This document shows, one piece after another, positions 20,461-31,725 of a DNA stretch of 64,000 nucleotides (its first letter is position 1; each line of letters begins with the position of its first letter). The notes under the pieces are model-generated. The model was not told where the DNA came from, searched no databases, and saw only the letters and a list, made by a program, of their open reading frames with translations. A program made the position numbers and the translations under genes. Origin of the DNA: Themeda triandra (lineage: Eukaryota > Streptophyta > Magnoliopsida > Poales > Poaceae); the NCBI GenBank assembly GCA_018135685.1, contig JAENPR010001503.1, positions 62,001-126,000 of the forward strand, given 5' to 3'.

Positions 20461-23400
20461 TTATCTAACAATCCAAAAACCTAATTATGATAGGCATTTT
20501 TTTAAATCGAGGTTTTTCTTCGCTTTGAAGCCCGATCCTTTTGATAGGAAACACTTCTTGCTCGAAAAGCTAAGATGGGCGTGGCTAACTCGCTATGCTT
20601 TGTTTTCATGCCACCGAGGGCAAACCGAAAACTTGTCTCCCGCGGATGAGGCTAAGTTTAAGGTTGAAGACAACCTCTTTCGAGGTGCGTGACTAGCGCA
20701 CTTGATCTAAAGTTCCGTAAAAGCTACATCATCCATTCCACGGGGAAAGAGCGTGGGATGCACTTGTGGGAAAGTTTGGAGTTACCGATGCTAGTAGCGA
20801 GCTATATCTCATGGAGCATTTGTATGACTACAAGATGGTTGAGAACCGATCGTAGTGGAACAGGCTCATGAGATTCAGGCACTAGCTAAGGAACTTGAAC
20901 TGTTCCCTTGTCCTTTGCCTGACAAGTTTGTGGCTGGTGGTATTATTGCCAAGTTGCCACCTTCTTGGAAGGACTTTGGCACCTCTCTCAAACACAAGAG
21001 GCAAGAGTTCAGTGTTGAGGAACTCATTGGTACTCTAGATGTTGAGGAGAGGGCTAGAGCAAAGGACAATGGGAAGGGTATTGAGACCTCTTCTGCCAAT
21101 GTGGTGCAGAAGAAACCTCACAAGTGGAATAAGAAGAAGGACCAGAAAAAGAAGGAGAACACTCCAAAACCCACTCATACCACACAATTCAAGAAACAAA
21201 ACAACAATAACAATAACAAGAAGAAAGGTGGCGGCTTTGTATGTGGCAGTGAGGATCATTGGGCAAGTGAGTGCCCTGATCGCAAGTACAAACAGGAGAA
21301 GAAAGCAGTGAACATGGTCACTACTGAAACTGGAGATGGAACATCTGGGTATGGTAACTCTTTACCATTTGTTCTCTCAGTCTGTAATTCACCAGAGTGG
21401 TGCAGATATCCATGTGTGTGCTGATGTCTCTTTGTTTTCTACTTACTAGGTCGGGAGGTCTGGCGCCTTGCTGACGGGCAATGGGTCACGCGCACATGTT
21501 CTTGGAGTTGGTACACTCATTCTGAAGTTTACTTCAGGGAAGACGGTGCCATTAAAGAGCGTGCAGCATGTACCATCCATCAAGAAGAATCTTGTTAGTG
21601 CATCTATGCTATGTCGAGATGGCTATAGAGTTGTTCTTGAATCAAATAAATGTGTTGTGTCGAAACATGGTTCTTTTGTGGGTAAAGGATATGATTGCGA
21701 AGGTTTGTTCCTCTTATCATTGCATGATGTGTGTAATAAACTTGTGAATTCTGTTGATATTTCTGATGAGTCGGATTTATGGCATTCACAGTTTTGTCAT
21801 GCAAGTTTTGGCTGTCTTTTGCGGTTAGCAAATCTGAATTTAATTCCTAAATTTAACTTGCCATTTATGTGTTGAATCAAAACAAACTCACAAGCCTCAT
21901 AGAGCTGAGGCGAGGAATTTGGCACCTCTAGAATTTGTTTTCTCGATCTATGTGAGATGAATGGAATTTTAACCAAAGGTGGCAAACGTTATTTCCTCAC
22001 TTTTATAGATGACTCAACACGTTTTTGCTATGTGTATCTCTTAAAAACAAAAGATGAAGTGTTTAATTATTTTAAGGCCTATAAAGCCGAGGTTGAGAAC
22101 CAACTTGAAAGGAAAATCAAACATTTAAGGTCCGATCAAGGTGGAGAATATTTCTCCAATGACTTCGATAATTTTTGTGTGGAACATGGTATTGTTCATG
22201 AAAGGACACCACCTTTTTCACCACAATCCAATGGGATTGCTGAACGGAAAAAACCGCACCTTAACGAGTTGGTGAATGCCATGTTAAGCACTGCGGGATT
22301 ATCCAAGGAATGGTGGGGTGAGGCGTTGTTGACAGCTTGTCATATCCTGAACTGAGTTCCTATGAAAGATAAAGAAATCACTCCATTTGAGGAATGGGAG
22401 AAAAAGAGATTAAATCTCTCTTATTTGCACACTTGGGGTTGCTTGGCTAAAGTGAATGTGCCAATCAACAAGAAGCGTAAACTCAGGCCTAAAACTGTTG
22501 ATTGTATCTTTCTAGGCTATGCTTTCCACATTGTTGGATATAGGTTCTTAGTTATAAAATCTGATGTTCCTGATATGTATGTTGATACTATCATGGAGTC
22601 AAGAGACGCTACATTCTTTGAGAATGAGTTTCCCATGAAGAATACACCTAGTGAAACAAGTCATGAGACTATAATTTCCCATGAGCATGAATTGTCTATT
22701 CCAATAGAGCATGCTGAGGATTCTCATGTGCACGTCCCTGAGGAGGATGATACTATAGTCACATGCAAGAGTAAAATGCAAAGAGTTGCTAAAACTTTTG
22801 GTGATGACTTTATAGTGTACCTTGTGGAAGACACACCATCCACAATCCAAGAGGCATATTCCTCTCCTGATGCTTACTTGTGGAAGAAAGCAGTAAGGAG
22901 TGAGATGGATTCTATTATGTCAAATGGAACTTGGGAGGTCGTGGACCGTCCTTATGGGTCAACCTATAGGTTGCAAATGGATCTTCAAGAAAAAGCTTAG
23001 GCCTGATGGTACAATTGAGAGGTACAAGACAAGGCTTGTGGCCAAAGGATATACCCAGTGAAGATTTCTTTGACACCTATTCACCAGTTGTTCGATTGAC
23101 TACTATTTGCACTTTGATTGCTGTGGCTGCCTCTTATGGTCTTATTATACATCAGATGGATGTTAAGACCGCTTTCCTGAATGGAGAGTTAGAAGAGGAG
23201 ATCTATATAGATCAGCCAGAAGGCTTCATTGCAAATGGTCAAGAGAACAAGGTGTGCAGGTTGTTAAAATCTTTATATGGCCTGAAACAAGCACCTAAGC
23301 AGTGGCATGAAAAGTTTGACAATACATTGACATCTGCCGGTTTCTCTGTGAATGAGGCTGACACTTGTGTGTGTTATCGATATGGTGGGGGCGAGGCTGT

Positions 23401-23989
23401 TATGTTGTGCCTTTATGTTGATGACATTTTGATCTTTGGATCAAACCTCAATGTGATTGAGGAAGTAAAGAAATTGTTGACGAGCAACTTTGAAATGAAA
23501 GATTTGGGAGAAGCTGATGTAATTCTAAACATCAAGCTTATAAAGGAAGGTGATGGTGGGGTAACTTTGTTACAGTCCCATTATGTGGAAAAGGTTCTAA
23601 GTCGCTTTGGTTTCAGTGACTGTGATCCTGCACTTACTCCTTACTAGTATAATGCCCGTGCTAACGCTACGGTAACATTTGAGGGATGCCTATAAAAAAC
23701 GAAATGTGGAAAAAATGTTATCAATATTTGCAAACCACGACTGATCTAATATTAATAATTTGGCTAAAAAAGTTCCTCTTTCAGGGCTACTTCTTTACTT
23801 CTACTACTTGACACTATCGTGTTCCTCAAATGCAATAAATATTGGTGCTTCTCAACTTTTCCTCAAATCCTCGGTGGCAACCCCAATCCCAAACTATAGA
23901 CAATAAAAAAAAAATTGTATATGCTAAACAACATGTATGGTTGAAGAAGTTTAATACCAAAGATTATGAGTAAATTCTAAAATAAGCAG

Positions 23990-24151
23990 GTAATCGTATA
24001 TATCAGGAGTAGCAGCCCAATGAGCACCATTAGGAGCAACAGGTGGTGCAGCCACATGAGAGGTCCACTGGTCACCACCCCACCGATCAGCCTCAAGCTT
24101 ATTATTTTCTTTTGACATCACCTTGCAAGCTCTCTGCAAAGCTCGCATCTC
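23990..24151 (-). pseudogene. Captured exon-like fragment A in Helitron
   Basis: Minus-strand acceptor TATGTGTGCAG is followed by an open block reading EMRALQRACKVMSKENNKLE, then DRWGGDQWTSHVAAPPVAPN and a short end. Its first half looks like a coiled coil. The donor side is unclear. I do not recognise the parent gene. It is on the same strand as the other fragments, so it may come from the same gene or from a separate capture. Confidence 0.45.
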
Positions 24152-26127
24152 CTGCACACATATAGGCAAACAAGAACAAACTGCAGTCAATAGAGTATAT
24201 AATTTGGATTCAGAACTTATTTAACCAAATCGCAATCATACATTAGCAAAGCAAGATCGTGACATGACCTGTTTAAAAAATAATTACCACTAAAGTGTTG
24301 AACCTGAATTGCTTTCAAGATTTTTAGAACTGTCAGATTAGTAAAAAACCATGTTCACAACATTCCTAAAACAGACATCTAAAAAAGAGGAATATATTTT
24401 ACAGACGAATGTAATTGTAAACCGTGTGAACTAAATTTTATAAAAGATATAAGCAAGTTAGAATTCCGTGTCGACCAGTTAGAATTCCATGTCGACCATT
24501 TTATCCTGCTGCACATTGAGGCATTTTTTTTAGCAGCAAGCAAAGGTGCATACAGTTCAGCATAAGTATATGATCAGTGTGAAAATGTTGCTTGAGTGGC
24601 CTACATCTAACCTGTCATAATGAGATCTCTGTCCTAGCATCCAGGCATCACATGTCCACAACAAGCACTTACAAAGATGAAAATCAGATGTGAAACAATT
24701 CCAAAGCAATAATTCAGGGAGCCTCATATCCAACCTACCAATTGTTCACACCATTTACACACACTGCTATCTTATAAGTTTATCTCGATGAAAATTCTAT
24801 TCATCATTGGCTAATAGGTCAATACTAATATGAGAAGGCCAAGATTCAGCTCACATCGAAATGAGAGAAAAGCATAAACTGACCAATGTAAAAAATTCTG
24901 CTCAAGATGTTCAAATATTTTTTTTGAAAAAAACAGAATCCAGTAATCAATATGTCAGTATTCTAAGTTTAGCACTTTAGCTATTTTATCAGGTAGTAGC
25001 AATGACTGCGTAGATCTTTTATTTCTACATAACCAGCACATGGCACCAAAAGAAAACATGGCTCGTAAGCATAGGAAATAACTTACCTTGTCTCTAAGCT
25101 AAGCCTCTCTTTCAGCTGCAGCAAATTATGTCATGATTATCGATTCAATATGCAAGTCTAACAAAAAAAATAATGGAGGAAGATATCAGGATTAAAGTGC
25201 CCCAAACTTCATATCTATCCAAGTCTGTGATGCAGCTATATAAATTAAAACATGGTAGAAAATTTACATCTACTATAGGCGTTTGAGAATGTATGTCATG
25301 AAAAATTGGTCTGGATAGCTTTGTCTAAAGTTTATTTTTCAGCACCATGGATTTTCATTTTTTTCTAAAAAAACCTAAGAGCAACACTATAGACATAGAA
25401 AAATATATTGTTATTTTTCGCAAGAAACCTCAAAGGATGAAAATGTAGATCTTGAGGAATTAGTAAAATCCTTAACTTCAGTAGGTCCCATCAATCCACT
25501 TTCCTGACAACATAAAGGATATGCCGTAAATCATTGCATTCATCATTTTCTGTAAAACGGATACGTGGTTTAGTTTTATAACTGATATGCAAAGGTCAAA
25601 TATAAACAAATGGTTGACACTTGTTTAGAAAATCAAAATAATTTCTTCATAAAGCAACACTACAAGCAGTGGCACCTGGGGTCTGTGGTGTGCATCTTGG
25701 ACGGGATGGAAGAGTGCTGCAGCGAGACAGAGGACGACCATAGCGTGGGTAAGGTGGGTTGCAGAGCTTTTCTTTCATGGAGCAAGGATCCACAGCCCCT
25801 CTGCCACCACGCCACTTCGAAGACCATTGGCTGGCCTCGCCAAAATCCTAGCTCCGTGAAAGCCCCTATGAACAGTTAATAAGCATCTCGGTTCTATGGT
25901 TATCAGTGGTATTGAAAAAGCACCATTAAATACCAACATGGAGGCTGGAGGGTGTGATCAGAAAAAAGAGTGCCACAGGACAACAAATTACTAACAAAGA
26001 TAAGCATTTGAGAGTAAAGCTGTACACTACAGATTTTCACATTTGATATTAACTGGAAGTAAAAGTTTTTACTAAGAACCTTAATCATGAATAATCCCAG
26101 AATCTTTTAGAAAAAAGATAAAAGTAC

Positions 26128-26294
26128 CTGAAAGTTTCCGTGGATGAGTGTTGCAGATGCCTTCATCTTACTCAACCGTGTTGGAACAAATTCATCAATG
26201 AATGGATGATGTTTTATACCAAGTGCCAGATTAATTCCTGGTCCGACGGATGAAAACTTTACTCCTTTGGCTCCATGGACGCTGCACCGCTGCC
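26128..26294 (-). pseudogene. Captured exon-like fragment B in Helitron
   Basis: A 167-bp block between acceptor GTCTACAG and donor GTACTTTT on the minus strand, open throughout. It reads RCSVHGAKGVKFSSVGPGIN, LALGIKHHPFIDEFVPTRLS, then KMKASATLIHGNFQ. The parent gene is not recognised. Splice sites on both sides show capture from genomic DNA rather than cDNA. Confidence 0.5.
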
Positions 26295-26424
26295 CTGTAG
26301 ACAATTAGACATGCAACTATGAACGATCCATCAACATGGTGAATAATGGAGAAAATAAATAAGTTTAGATGACACAATAGCATTAAGCAATATGTACTAC
26401 AATAAATATCATATGAGACCATCA

Positions 26425-26524
26425 CTTCCAGCAAATTGCTTATATCATAAGAGGCCAACACTCCATCAGTTCCGGCAAATCTGTTTGCGTCATGCCCTAT
26501 CAGGCAGTTAGCTGGGCAGGCAGC
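26425..26524 (-). pseudogene. Captured exon-like fragment C in Helitron
   Basis: After the minus-strand acceptor GAATTTCAG at 26525, an open block reads AACPANCLIGHDANRFAGTD, then GVLASYDISNLL. The donor is not clear. Parent gene unknown. It lies in order with fragments B and D, consistent with one multi-exon donor. Confidence 0.4.
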
Positions 26525-26654
26525 CTGAAATTCAATGACTGAGAATCGTGCATGGACAAACAGCCTGCCTGCTGACACAACCAAACAGGTCATAAGTCCA
26601 AAGCTAATTGACAAGTTAATCAATTAATGATACAAAGCTGCAGATCTTGTTTAC

Positions 26655-26745
26655 CTTAGAAAAAACATTTTTTCAGCTAATGTTCCGATCAGAGTGTTGG
26701 CATACTCAAGTTCACCTGATGATCTCCAAGCTATCAAGTTCTCTT
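26655..26745 (-). pseudogene. Captured exon-like fragment D in Helitron
   Basis: Minus-strand block reading NLIAWRSSGELEYANTLIGT, then LAEKMFFLR, ending at the donor AAG|GTAAAC at 26655/26654. Unrecognised parent. It is followed on the minus strand by fragments C and B. Confidence 0.4.
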
Positions 26746-26869
26746 TGATCCCAAGTTCTGAAAGTTACAGTTAACTTTCAAAACATATTGTAATCTCTTT
26801 GGCATCTGAAAGCATCGACCACGTAATAATAGCAAAAAAAAAAAAAAATGATTGCATCTGAAAGTTCCA

Positions 26870-27260
26870 ATCAGAGTGCACACACCTGATATCCAGCGGC
26901 GTAGCCAATCGGCCGTCGGCTCAAGATCTCGGTCACCTGATGATCTCCACCAGCTGCTGAAGTGCACGCAGCTGATCTACGCCGGCCGGCGTACGCCGGC
27001 TGACGATCTCCACTGGCCGCCACGGGCGTCGCCGTCTCTGCAGTGCGCTACGCAGCGGCAACCTCCGCCGGAAGGGGCTTCGTGGGCTACTTCCAGTTCG
27101 ATGCATCGTAGCCGCGATCTCCGTGACGTCAGGGAGGCCGGCGGCTGATCTAGATATCCGTGGGCGTGCCTCAATCCACGGACGTGCAGAGCGGCAATGC
27201 GGAGATCAAGGCTACCTGGCGCCGTTGCACGGCCTGATCGGTGGTGGGGGCTCTGCAACG
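26870..27260 (-). pseudogene. GC-rich 5' exon-like block in Helitron
   Basis: A GC-rich segment near the Helitron 5' end, bounded by a possible donor ATCAG|GTGTGTGC near 26885 on the minus strand. It has overlapping open frames on both strands, which is common in GC-rich DNA, so the reading frame is not secure. It resembles a first exon or 5' UTR of a captured gene. Confidence 0.3.
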
Positions 27261-28297
27261 CCAGGGAGGCCAGCGGCGCAGCGGATGTACGTGGGCATGG
27301 AGATGGAGTGGCTGTATTCAGATTGTGACAACGAAGATTGCTAATTATTTTCTTTCTGTTTTTTTAGAACAAAAATAATAAAAGAGCAAATGAGGAGTGG
27401 GTTAGCGATTCATTCGCCGGTCGTAGATACCCACGGCCGCGGCGTAGTCGTAGGCTTAGGGGTGAGGAAGAGTGGGAAGCCTCAGCATATATTTAATTGT
27501 AGCCTTTAGATCTAGTTTAGAGATGTTTAAGACCATTGATTTTAATGAGGGGATAGCCTTGGCAAGTATTCCATTATAGTAGAGATGACCCTAGTGTGCT
27601 ATTAAGAAAGAATAAGAGAATAGAAAGGGATCAATTGACATACTCCCAGATCATTGGTTCTCTTATGTACCTTGCGAGTGCAACAAGGCCCGACATCTCT
27701 TATGCTGTGAGCAAGCTAAGCCGGTTTGTGTCAAACCCGGGAGATGATCATTGGCGTGCTCTTGAGAGAGTATTGCGGTATCTTAAGGGTACTATGACCT
27801 ACGGTATTCATTATACCGGAAACCCCAGAGTGCTGTAAGGATATTGTGACGCCAACTGGATCTCTGATGCTGATGAGCTTTATGCCATGAGCGGATATGG
27901 AGGTGGTGCTGTTTTCTGGAAGTCTTGCAAGCAGACTGTCTTAACGAAGTCTACAATGGAAGCAGAACTTACAACATTAGACACTACTGGGGCTGAGGCC
28001 GAGTGGTTACGTGATTTCCTGTTGGATTTACCTGTAGTTGAAAAACCGATACTGGCTATCTCCATGAACTGTGATAACCAGACTGTGATTACAAAGGTCA
28101 ACAGTTCCAGGAATAACATGAAGTCCACAAGGCATGTTAAGAGAAGATTAAAATCTGTCAAAAAGTTGAAAACCTCCGGAGTTATAATGGTGGACTATGT
28201 CCATACGTCGAATAATCTGGCAGATCAATTCACCAAGGGTCTATCACGCAATGTGATAGAAGGTGCATCTAGAGAGATGGGTATGAGACCCACGTGA

Positions 28298-28587
28298 AAT
28301 CTACTGTAGTGGTAACCTGCTCTATATGATCGGAGATCCCGTAAAGTAGAGTGGTGAAACAAGCTATGAGTAGGTTGAGAGGAAAGATCCCTTTCTTGAC
28401 TCATCTCTGATGCTCATCTTTCCTATCTGTAAGACAGGTTGGTTTTTACCTTAATGTATTCCAAAGGTGAGATATTGTCCTACAGAACATCTATGGAGGA
28501 GTACACCTATATGGGTCAGACTGCTGGTCACAGTCTATGGGGCTTGGGTAATCCCTAAATACTCATGAAAGGCACAGAAGTGAGACT
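28298..28587 (+). other. Copia 3' noncoding region
   Basis: Spacer between the copia RNase H stop and the start of the TIR-type insertion; no coding signal. Confidence 0.5.
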
Positions 28588-29053
28588 TACTCCCTCCATT
28601 ACTGTAAAAGATGATGTTTTGGCACTTGTGCTCAAGTACTAAAAAGATGACGTTTTGGGTCCAGGAAAGGTTTAGTGGACGCTAATGCCCCTGCCTTGAT
28701 ACATGCACCGTGAATTACGGCAATTAATCACAGGACCGTTTGACAGACGCCGCAACGAATTCGTCTCCTCGATTCCCATGCGTATCTAATGGCTGCCGCT
28801 CACGCTCGCCGTTTGACGCCGCATGGCTTGCACTCGCGTTTAAAGGCTTGGTCGCTGCTGGCTGCATGCCGCTCGCCCTCGCCATGGATGCCGCACGTCG
28901 CCGTTCGCGCTCGCCGCCACTCGCGCTCGTTGCTCACGCTCGCCACAGCTCACGCTCACCGCTGCTCGCAAACGCCGCTCGCCCTCGCCCCAGCTCGCAC
29001 TCGCTGCTGCTTGCGACCTCCGCTCGCCCTCGCCGCTCGCCGCTCACCATGCC

Positions 29054-29515
29054 ATGGATTCAGCGCCAACAAACTCAACGTCGGAGGAGTTGGCGCCGGA
29101 CTCCATGGAAGTCGTCGACGAGGAGGACTCTGCCATCATGGTGCCGGAGTCCATCATCCCAGACTTGCTGATGGCGCCCGACTTTGTGACGCCGGAGGTC
29201 CAGGAGCTCGCGGCGGACTCCGCGATGGTGCCAGAAACCTTGCCGCTGGGCGCTTTCTTATGCGGTCGTTGTGGTCTCGTCCATGAGGACCGCGAATCAT
29301 GGAACCGTGCTCACTCGCGGTTCTACCCGTGCCCTCGCTGTGGTCTCATCCACGCGGACATGTTTGGATCAACCTATGGGTCCAACTTCGTGAACTCGGA
29401 CTGCGAGCTTTTCTTCGAGCACTTTCCGTTCATGAAGCCGAAGCCCAAGGAGGAGGACGACAAAGCATCGGTAAGCAATGTTTCTGCATCTAATTTTAGC
29501 ATCCATCTTCGGTAA
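29054..29515 (+). CDS. Hypothetical zinc-ribbon-like protein (first exon or fragment)
   Basis: An open frame of 153 codons. The N-terminal half is acidic (SMEVVDEEDSAIMVPESI). The C-terminal half has two matching cysteine pairs, LCGRCGLVHEDRESW and YPCPRCGLIHADMF, which could bind one zinc as a zinc ribbon. It ends in KPKPKEEDDKASV, directly before a GTAAGC donor at 29471, so the last 14 codons are probably intron and the frame may be a first exon. I do not recognise the family. It lies inside a transposon fragment, so it may be transposon-encoded or captured. Upstream GCTCGC-rich sequence (28790-29040) gives overlapping meaningless frames. Confidence 0.4.
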   Translation: MDSAPTNSTSEELAPDSMEVVDEEDSAIMVPESIIPDLLMAPDFVTPEVQELAADSAMVPETLPLGAFLCGRCGLVHEDRESWNRAHSRFYPCPRCGLIHADMFGSTYGSNFVNSDCELFFEHFPFMKPKPKEEDDKASVSNVSASNFSIHLR

Positions 29516-29570
29516 GCAATGTTTCTGCATCTAATTTTAGCATCCATCTTCGGTAAGCAATGTTTCTGCC
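29471..29570 (+). repeat. 41-bp tandem repeat containing splice-site sequences
   Basis: GTAAGCAATGTTTCTGCATC begins at 29471, 29512 and 29553 (two full units and a partial one). Each unit contains GTAAGC (donor-like) and CTAATTTTAG (acceptor-like), so a 12-nt mini-exon CATCCATCTTCG appears twice. Confidence 0.9.
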
Positions 29571-29808
29571 GAGTACTCGATGAATGCTTTAACGGCTCAT
29601 GCTGACAAAGTATCAGCTAAGGACTTGAGTGAATCTCTTCCCACACAAAACTGTCAATTCAAGGCTTAGTCCATTGTTCAGTTGTGGCTGAGTGAAACTC
29701 TTGCTCTAGGTGGATGTTCAACTTAATAGTCTCCATCGAAACACTGGTATATCAAAGAGTTGTGGTTCTGGCATTACACATTTACAAACTCTAGAGTTTG
29801 ATGAGGAT

Positions 29809-29846
29809 TGTTGGATTTATTATGGGCTTGGCCTATTTATTAATTC
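29809..29846 (+). repeat. Copia 3' LTR, truncated to 38 bp
   Basis: TGTTGGATTTATTATGGGCT restarts here and is identical to 16980 onward, then breaks at TTAATTCA, where SIRE-like gag begins. The sequence before it (GATGAGGATTG) is a weak polypurine tract. Confidence 0.85.
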
Positions 29847-31672
29847 ATGTGTCCTCTTTCCCGGCATGAATAACATCTTCTTTTCAGTTGAGCCTTTTCT
29901 TCATTGCTCATGTGATGCTCTTCATTGCCTTGCCTCTTATGAGTTGCTTGAGCCTTCTTCTCAAGCTTGATGGAACACCCCGAGGCATAGTGTTCCATAT
30001 CTTCACACTTGAAGCACTTGATGTGAGCCAAATCTTTCTTCTCTTGATTCTTGCTCATCATCATCTTGGCATCTTGGATAGGAGTTGGATGCCTTGCTCT
30101 TCCACCCCTTCTTGTCTTCTTCTTTATCTTCAAGTCACCAACTATGTTATCATGGTTGATCTTGACTTGATCTTGGGGTTTCTTTTCTTGCTCATCTTGT
30201 GGCTTTGGTTGAGACTTCTCTTTGTTTGGGCAAGTTCTTGCTAGATGTCCCATTTTATTGCATTGAAAGCATATGAAATGAGAGAGCCTTTCTTCTTCTA
30301 GCTTCTTCATTTCTTTCTCATACTTTCTCTTGCCCCATTTCTTTCCCTTGATGTTGGTGTTGTTGTAGCGGATGCCATTCATGTTGCCATATCTCTTGTA
30401 GCTCTTCAAGAGTTGAGAATGTGTGATCTTTGGCACTTCACTCACCCCAACATTGTCCTTGTTGAAACCAAGGCCACTCTTGTCACCATATCTTCTCTTG
30501 TTCTTCAACATGTGTTCAAAGGTGACTTGAGAGTTGTAGCATCTCTCTAGCTTGTTGTTCAAATTCTTCACTTTGCTCTTGAGTCTAGTGTTCTCCTTCA
30601 AAAGATTAGTCTCACAAGACATAGAAGTTGAACAAGCATATAATTGTGAAGAACATGACATATCAAATAAATCATAGCTAGAGGTGGATACATGCTTCTT
30701 CCCTACATCACAAGGGTTAGTCATATGTGATTGATCATTCAACCCAAGTGATGAGCTCTCACTAGTTTTAATTTCTTCAATGGAAAACTTCTTAGTGAGA
30801 AAAGCATGATCTTGCAACAAAGTTTCATGAGCAACACTAAGTTCCTCATGGGCCAAGTTTAACACATCATGTGAACAAGTAGTAACATAAAGTAGATGCT
30901 TTTGTTGTTCACATGTTGTCTTTAGAAAAGAGTTTTCATTTTCAAGTTTCATGGTTTTTGCTTTCTCATTTTCTAAAGACATGGTCATGCTAGCAAGTCT
31001 ACTAACAAGCTCATCATAAGAGGCATGATCAATCACATTGCAACTTGATACCTTAGTGTCACCTTGTGACATGAAGCAATATGATGATGTCGGAGAGCTT
31101 GTAGTAGCATCATCATTGGAGCATGATCCATCATCGCCGTCAAGTGTGCTTGGGGTAGAATCATTACTTGCATCACTTGAGGCATCATCCTTTATCTTGT
31201 CAAGTGAGCTTGAGGTAGATCGATCATCTTCCTCACTTGACCATGAGGTGGAGCAATCTTTCACAGCAATCTTGTTGTGATCATGCTCAACACACTCATG
31301 TAGCACCATCGTGGCTTCCTCCACCTCATACTTGCCATCATCCCATGTGGAGGCATCGCCGAAGATGTGCTTGATGGAATCCCACGCCATACGTGCGGTT
31401 CCTCGATGATTCACCTTTTTAAACACATCAAAACTCAAAGCAAGCATTAGAAAGCAAAGAGCTTTATCATTAAGATCATAAAGAGCTTGTTGAGCTTCGG
31501 TAAGGTTCTCATCGTCCATCACGTGAGTGAGACCCTTTGTGACAACCCACCAAACCTTAGGTCCCGATGCACGAAAATGATCAAGCATATGGTGTTTCCA
31601 CCGTGCAAAGTCCGTGCCATCAAAAATATGTGTGTCACAAGAGCACTCAACATCTATCCCACTAGTCGCCAT
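29847..31672 (-). pseudogene. SIRE-like gag, copy 1, 3'-truncated
   Basis: Minus-strand frame of about 608 codons from ATG at 31672 (MATSGIDVECSCDTH). The N-terminal UBN2-type capsid region has FDGTDFARWKHHMLDHF. The middle is Ser/Asp-rich with a coiled-coil-like stretch, and the C-terminal part has CCHC zinc knuckles CFQCNKMGHLARTC and CFKCEDMEHYASGC and the start of CYSCRERGHM. The protein would form the virus-like particle. The frame is open but ends artificially at 29847, where it joins copia LTR sequence, losing the last Cys of knuckle three and everything after. It is nearly identical to copy 2 and lacks that copy's frameshift. Confidence 0.88.
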
Positions 31673-31711
31673 CCTCTCGGGTCGGTGAAGACCACTAAAA
31701 TGAGAGACCCG

Positions 31712-31723
31712 GCTCCGATACCA
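31712..31723 (-). promoter_or_regulatory. Primer-binding site
   Basis: TGGTATCGGAGC on the minus strand, two bases after the LTR end, differs by one base from the usual initiator-Met tRNA primer site TGGTATCAGAGC. Confidence 0.8.
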
Positions 31724-31725
31724 CT

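Larger units (their letters stand above)
23644..27585 (-). mobile_element. Non-autonomous Helitron carrying gene fragments
   Basis: Read on the minus strand, the element starts TCTCTACTATAATGG (from 27585) and ends GCATTATACTAG (to 23644). It is flanked by A on the 5' side and T on the 3' side, the A|T target typical of Helitrons. A CCGTAGCG/GCACGG hairpin lies about 10 nt before CTAG. Removing it joins the copia RT codons exactly (TAT between Pro and Asp). No Rep/helicase is present. The interior contains exon-like blocks with splice sites on the minus strand. Confidence 0.92.
20464..28297 (+). pseudogene. Copia gag-pol, broken and split by a Helitron
   Basis: Gag is recognised from PADEAKFKVEDNLFRGA (about 20640) and from LPPSWKDFGTSLKHKRQEFS (about 20954). 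The zinc knuckle reads GFVCGSEDHWASEC, so its first Cys is replaced by Gly. At 21392 the frame changes just where the protease DTGA should be, and the catalytic box is missing. The GAG-pre-integrase region (21460-21870) has DLWHSQFCHAS. Integrase (21957-22355) has TFIDDST, RSDQGGEY and NGIAERK, the DDE triad, and then a TGA stop at 22353-22355. RT (23006-23643) has QMDVKTAFLNG and YVDDILIFG, then is cut by the Helitron within PALTPY. The rest resumes at 27586 with SQIIGSLMYLASATRPDIS and RNase H up to 28297. Many stops and frame changes make it non-functional. Confidence 0.88.
28590..29780 (+). mobile_element. Fragment of a TA-inserting DNA transposon
   Basis: At TA 28588-28589 the sequence changes to CTCCCTCCATTACTGTAAAA, resembling the termini of mariner/Stowaway-type elements. 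No matching inverted end was found before the copia sequence resumes (about 29780-29808), so it is truncated or degraded. It carries a GC-rich 5' part and the small ORF at 29054-29515. Confidence 0.45.
16980..29846 (+). mobile_element. Ty1/copia retrotransposon, nested insertions
   Basis: Starts with the LTR terminus TGTTGGATTTATTATGGGCT at 16980; the same sequence restarts at 29809 but is cut at 29846. Between them lie gag, protease, integrase, RT and RNase H in copia order. It carries three later insertions: a solo LTR (17421-19755), a Helitron (23644-27585) and a TIR-type fragment (about 28590-29780). It inserted into the minus-strand gypsy pol at 16979/16980. The second LTR is truncated to 38 bp, so the element has lost its 3' end. 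No clear primer-binding site was found. Confidence 0.85.

Noticed and set aside
28740..29171. Frames with repeated SRSPL/ALA motifs
   Set aside because: Translations of a CGCTCGCC-type low-complexity sequence upstream of the 29054 frame.
29888..30244. Plus-strand hydrophobic frame resembling a membrane protein (also at 37800-38156)
   Set aside because: Exact antisense shadow of the Lys-rich gag zinc-knuckle region, identical in both gag copies.
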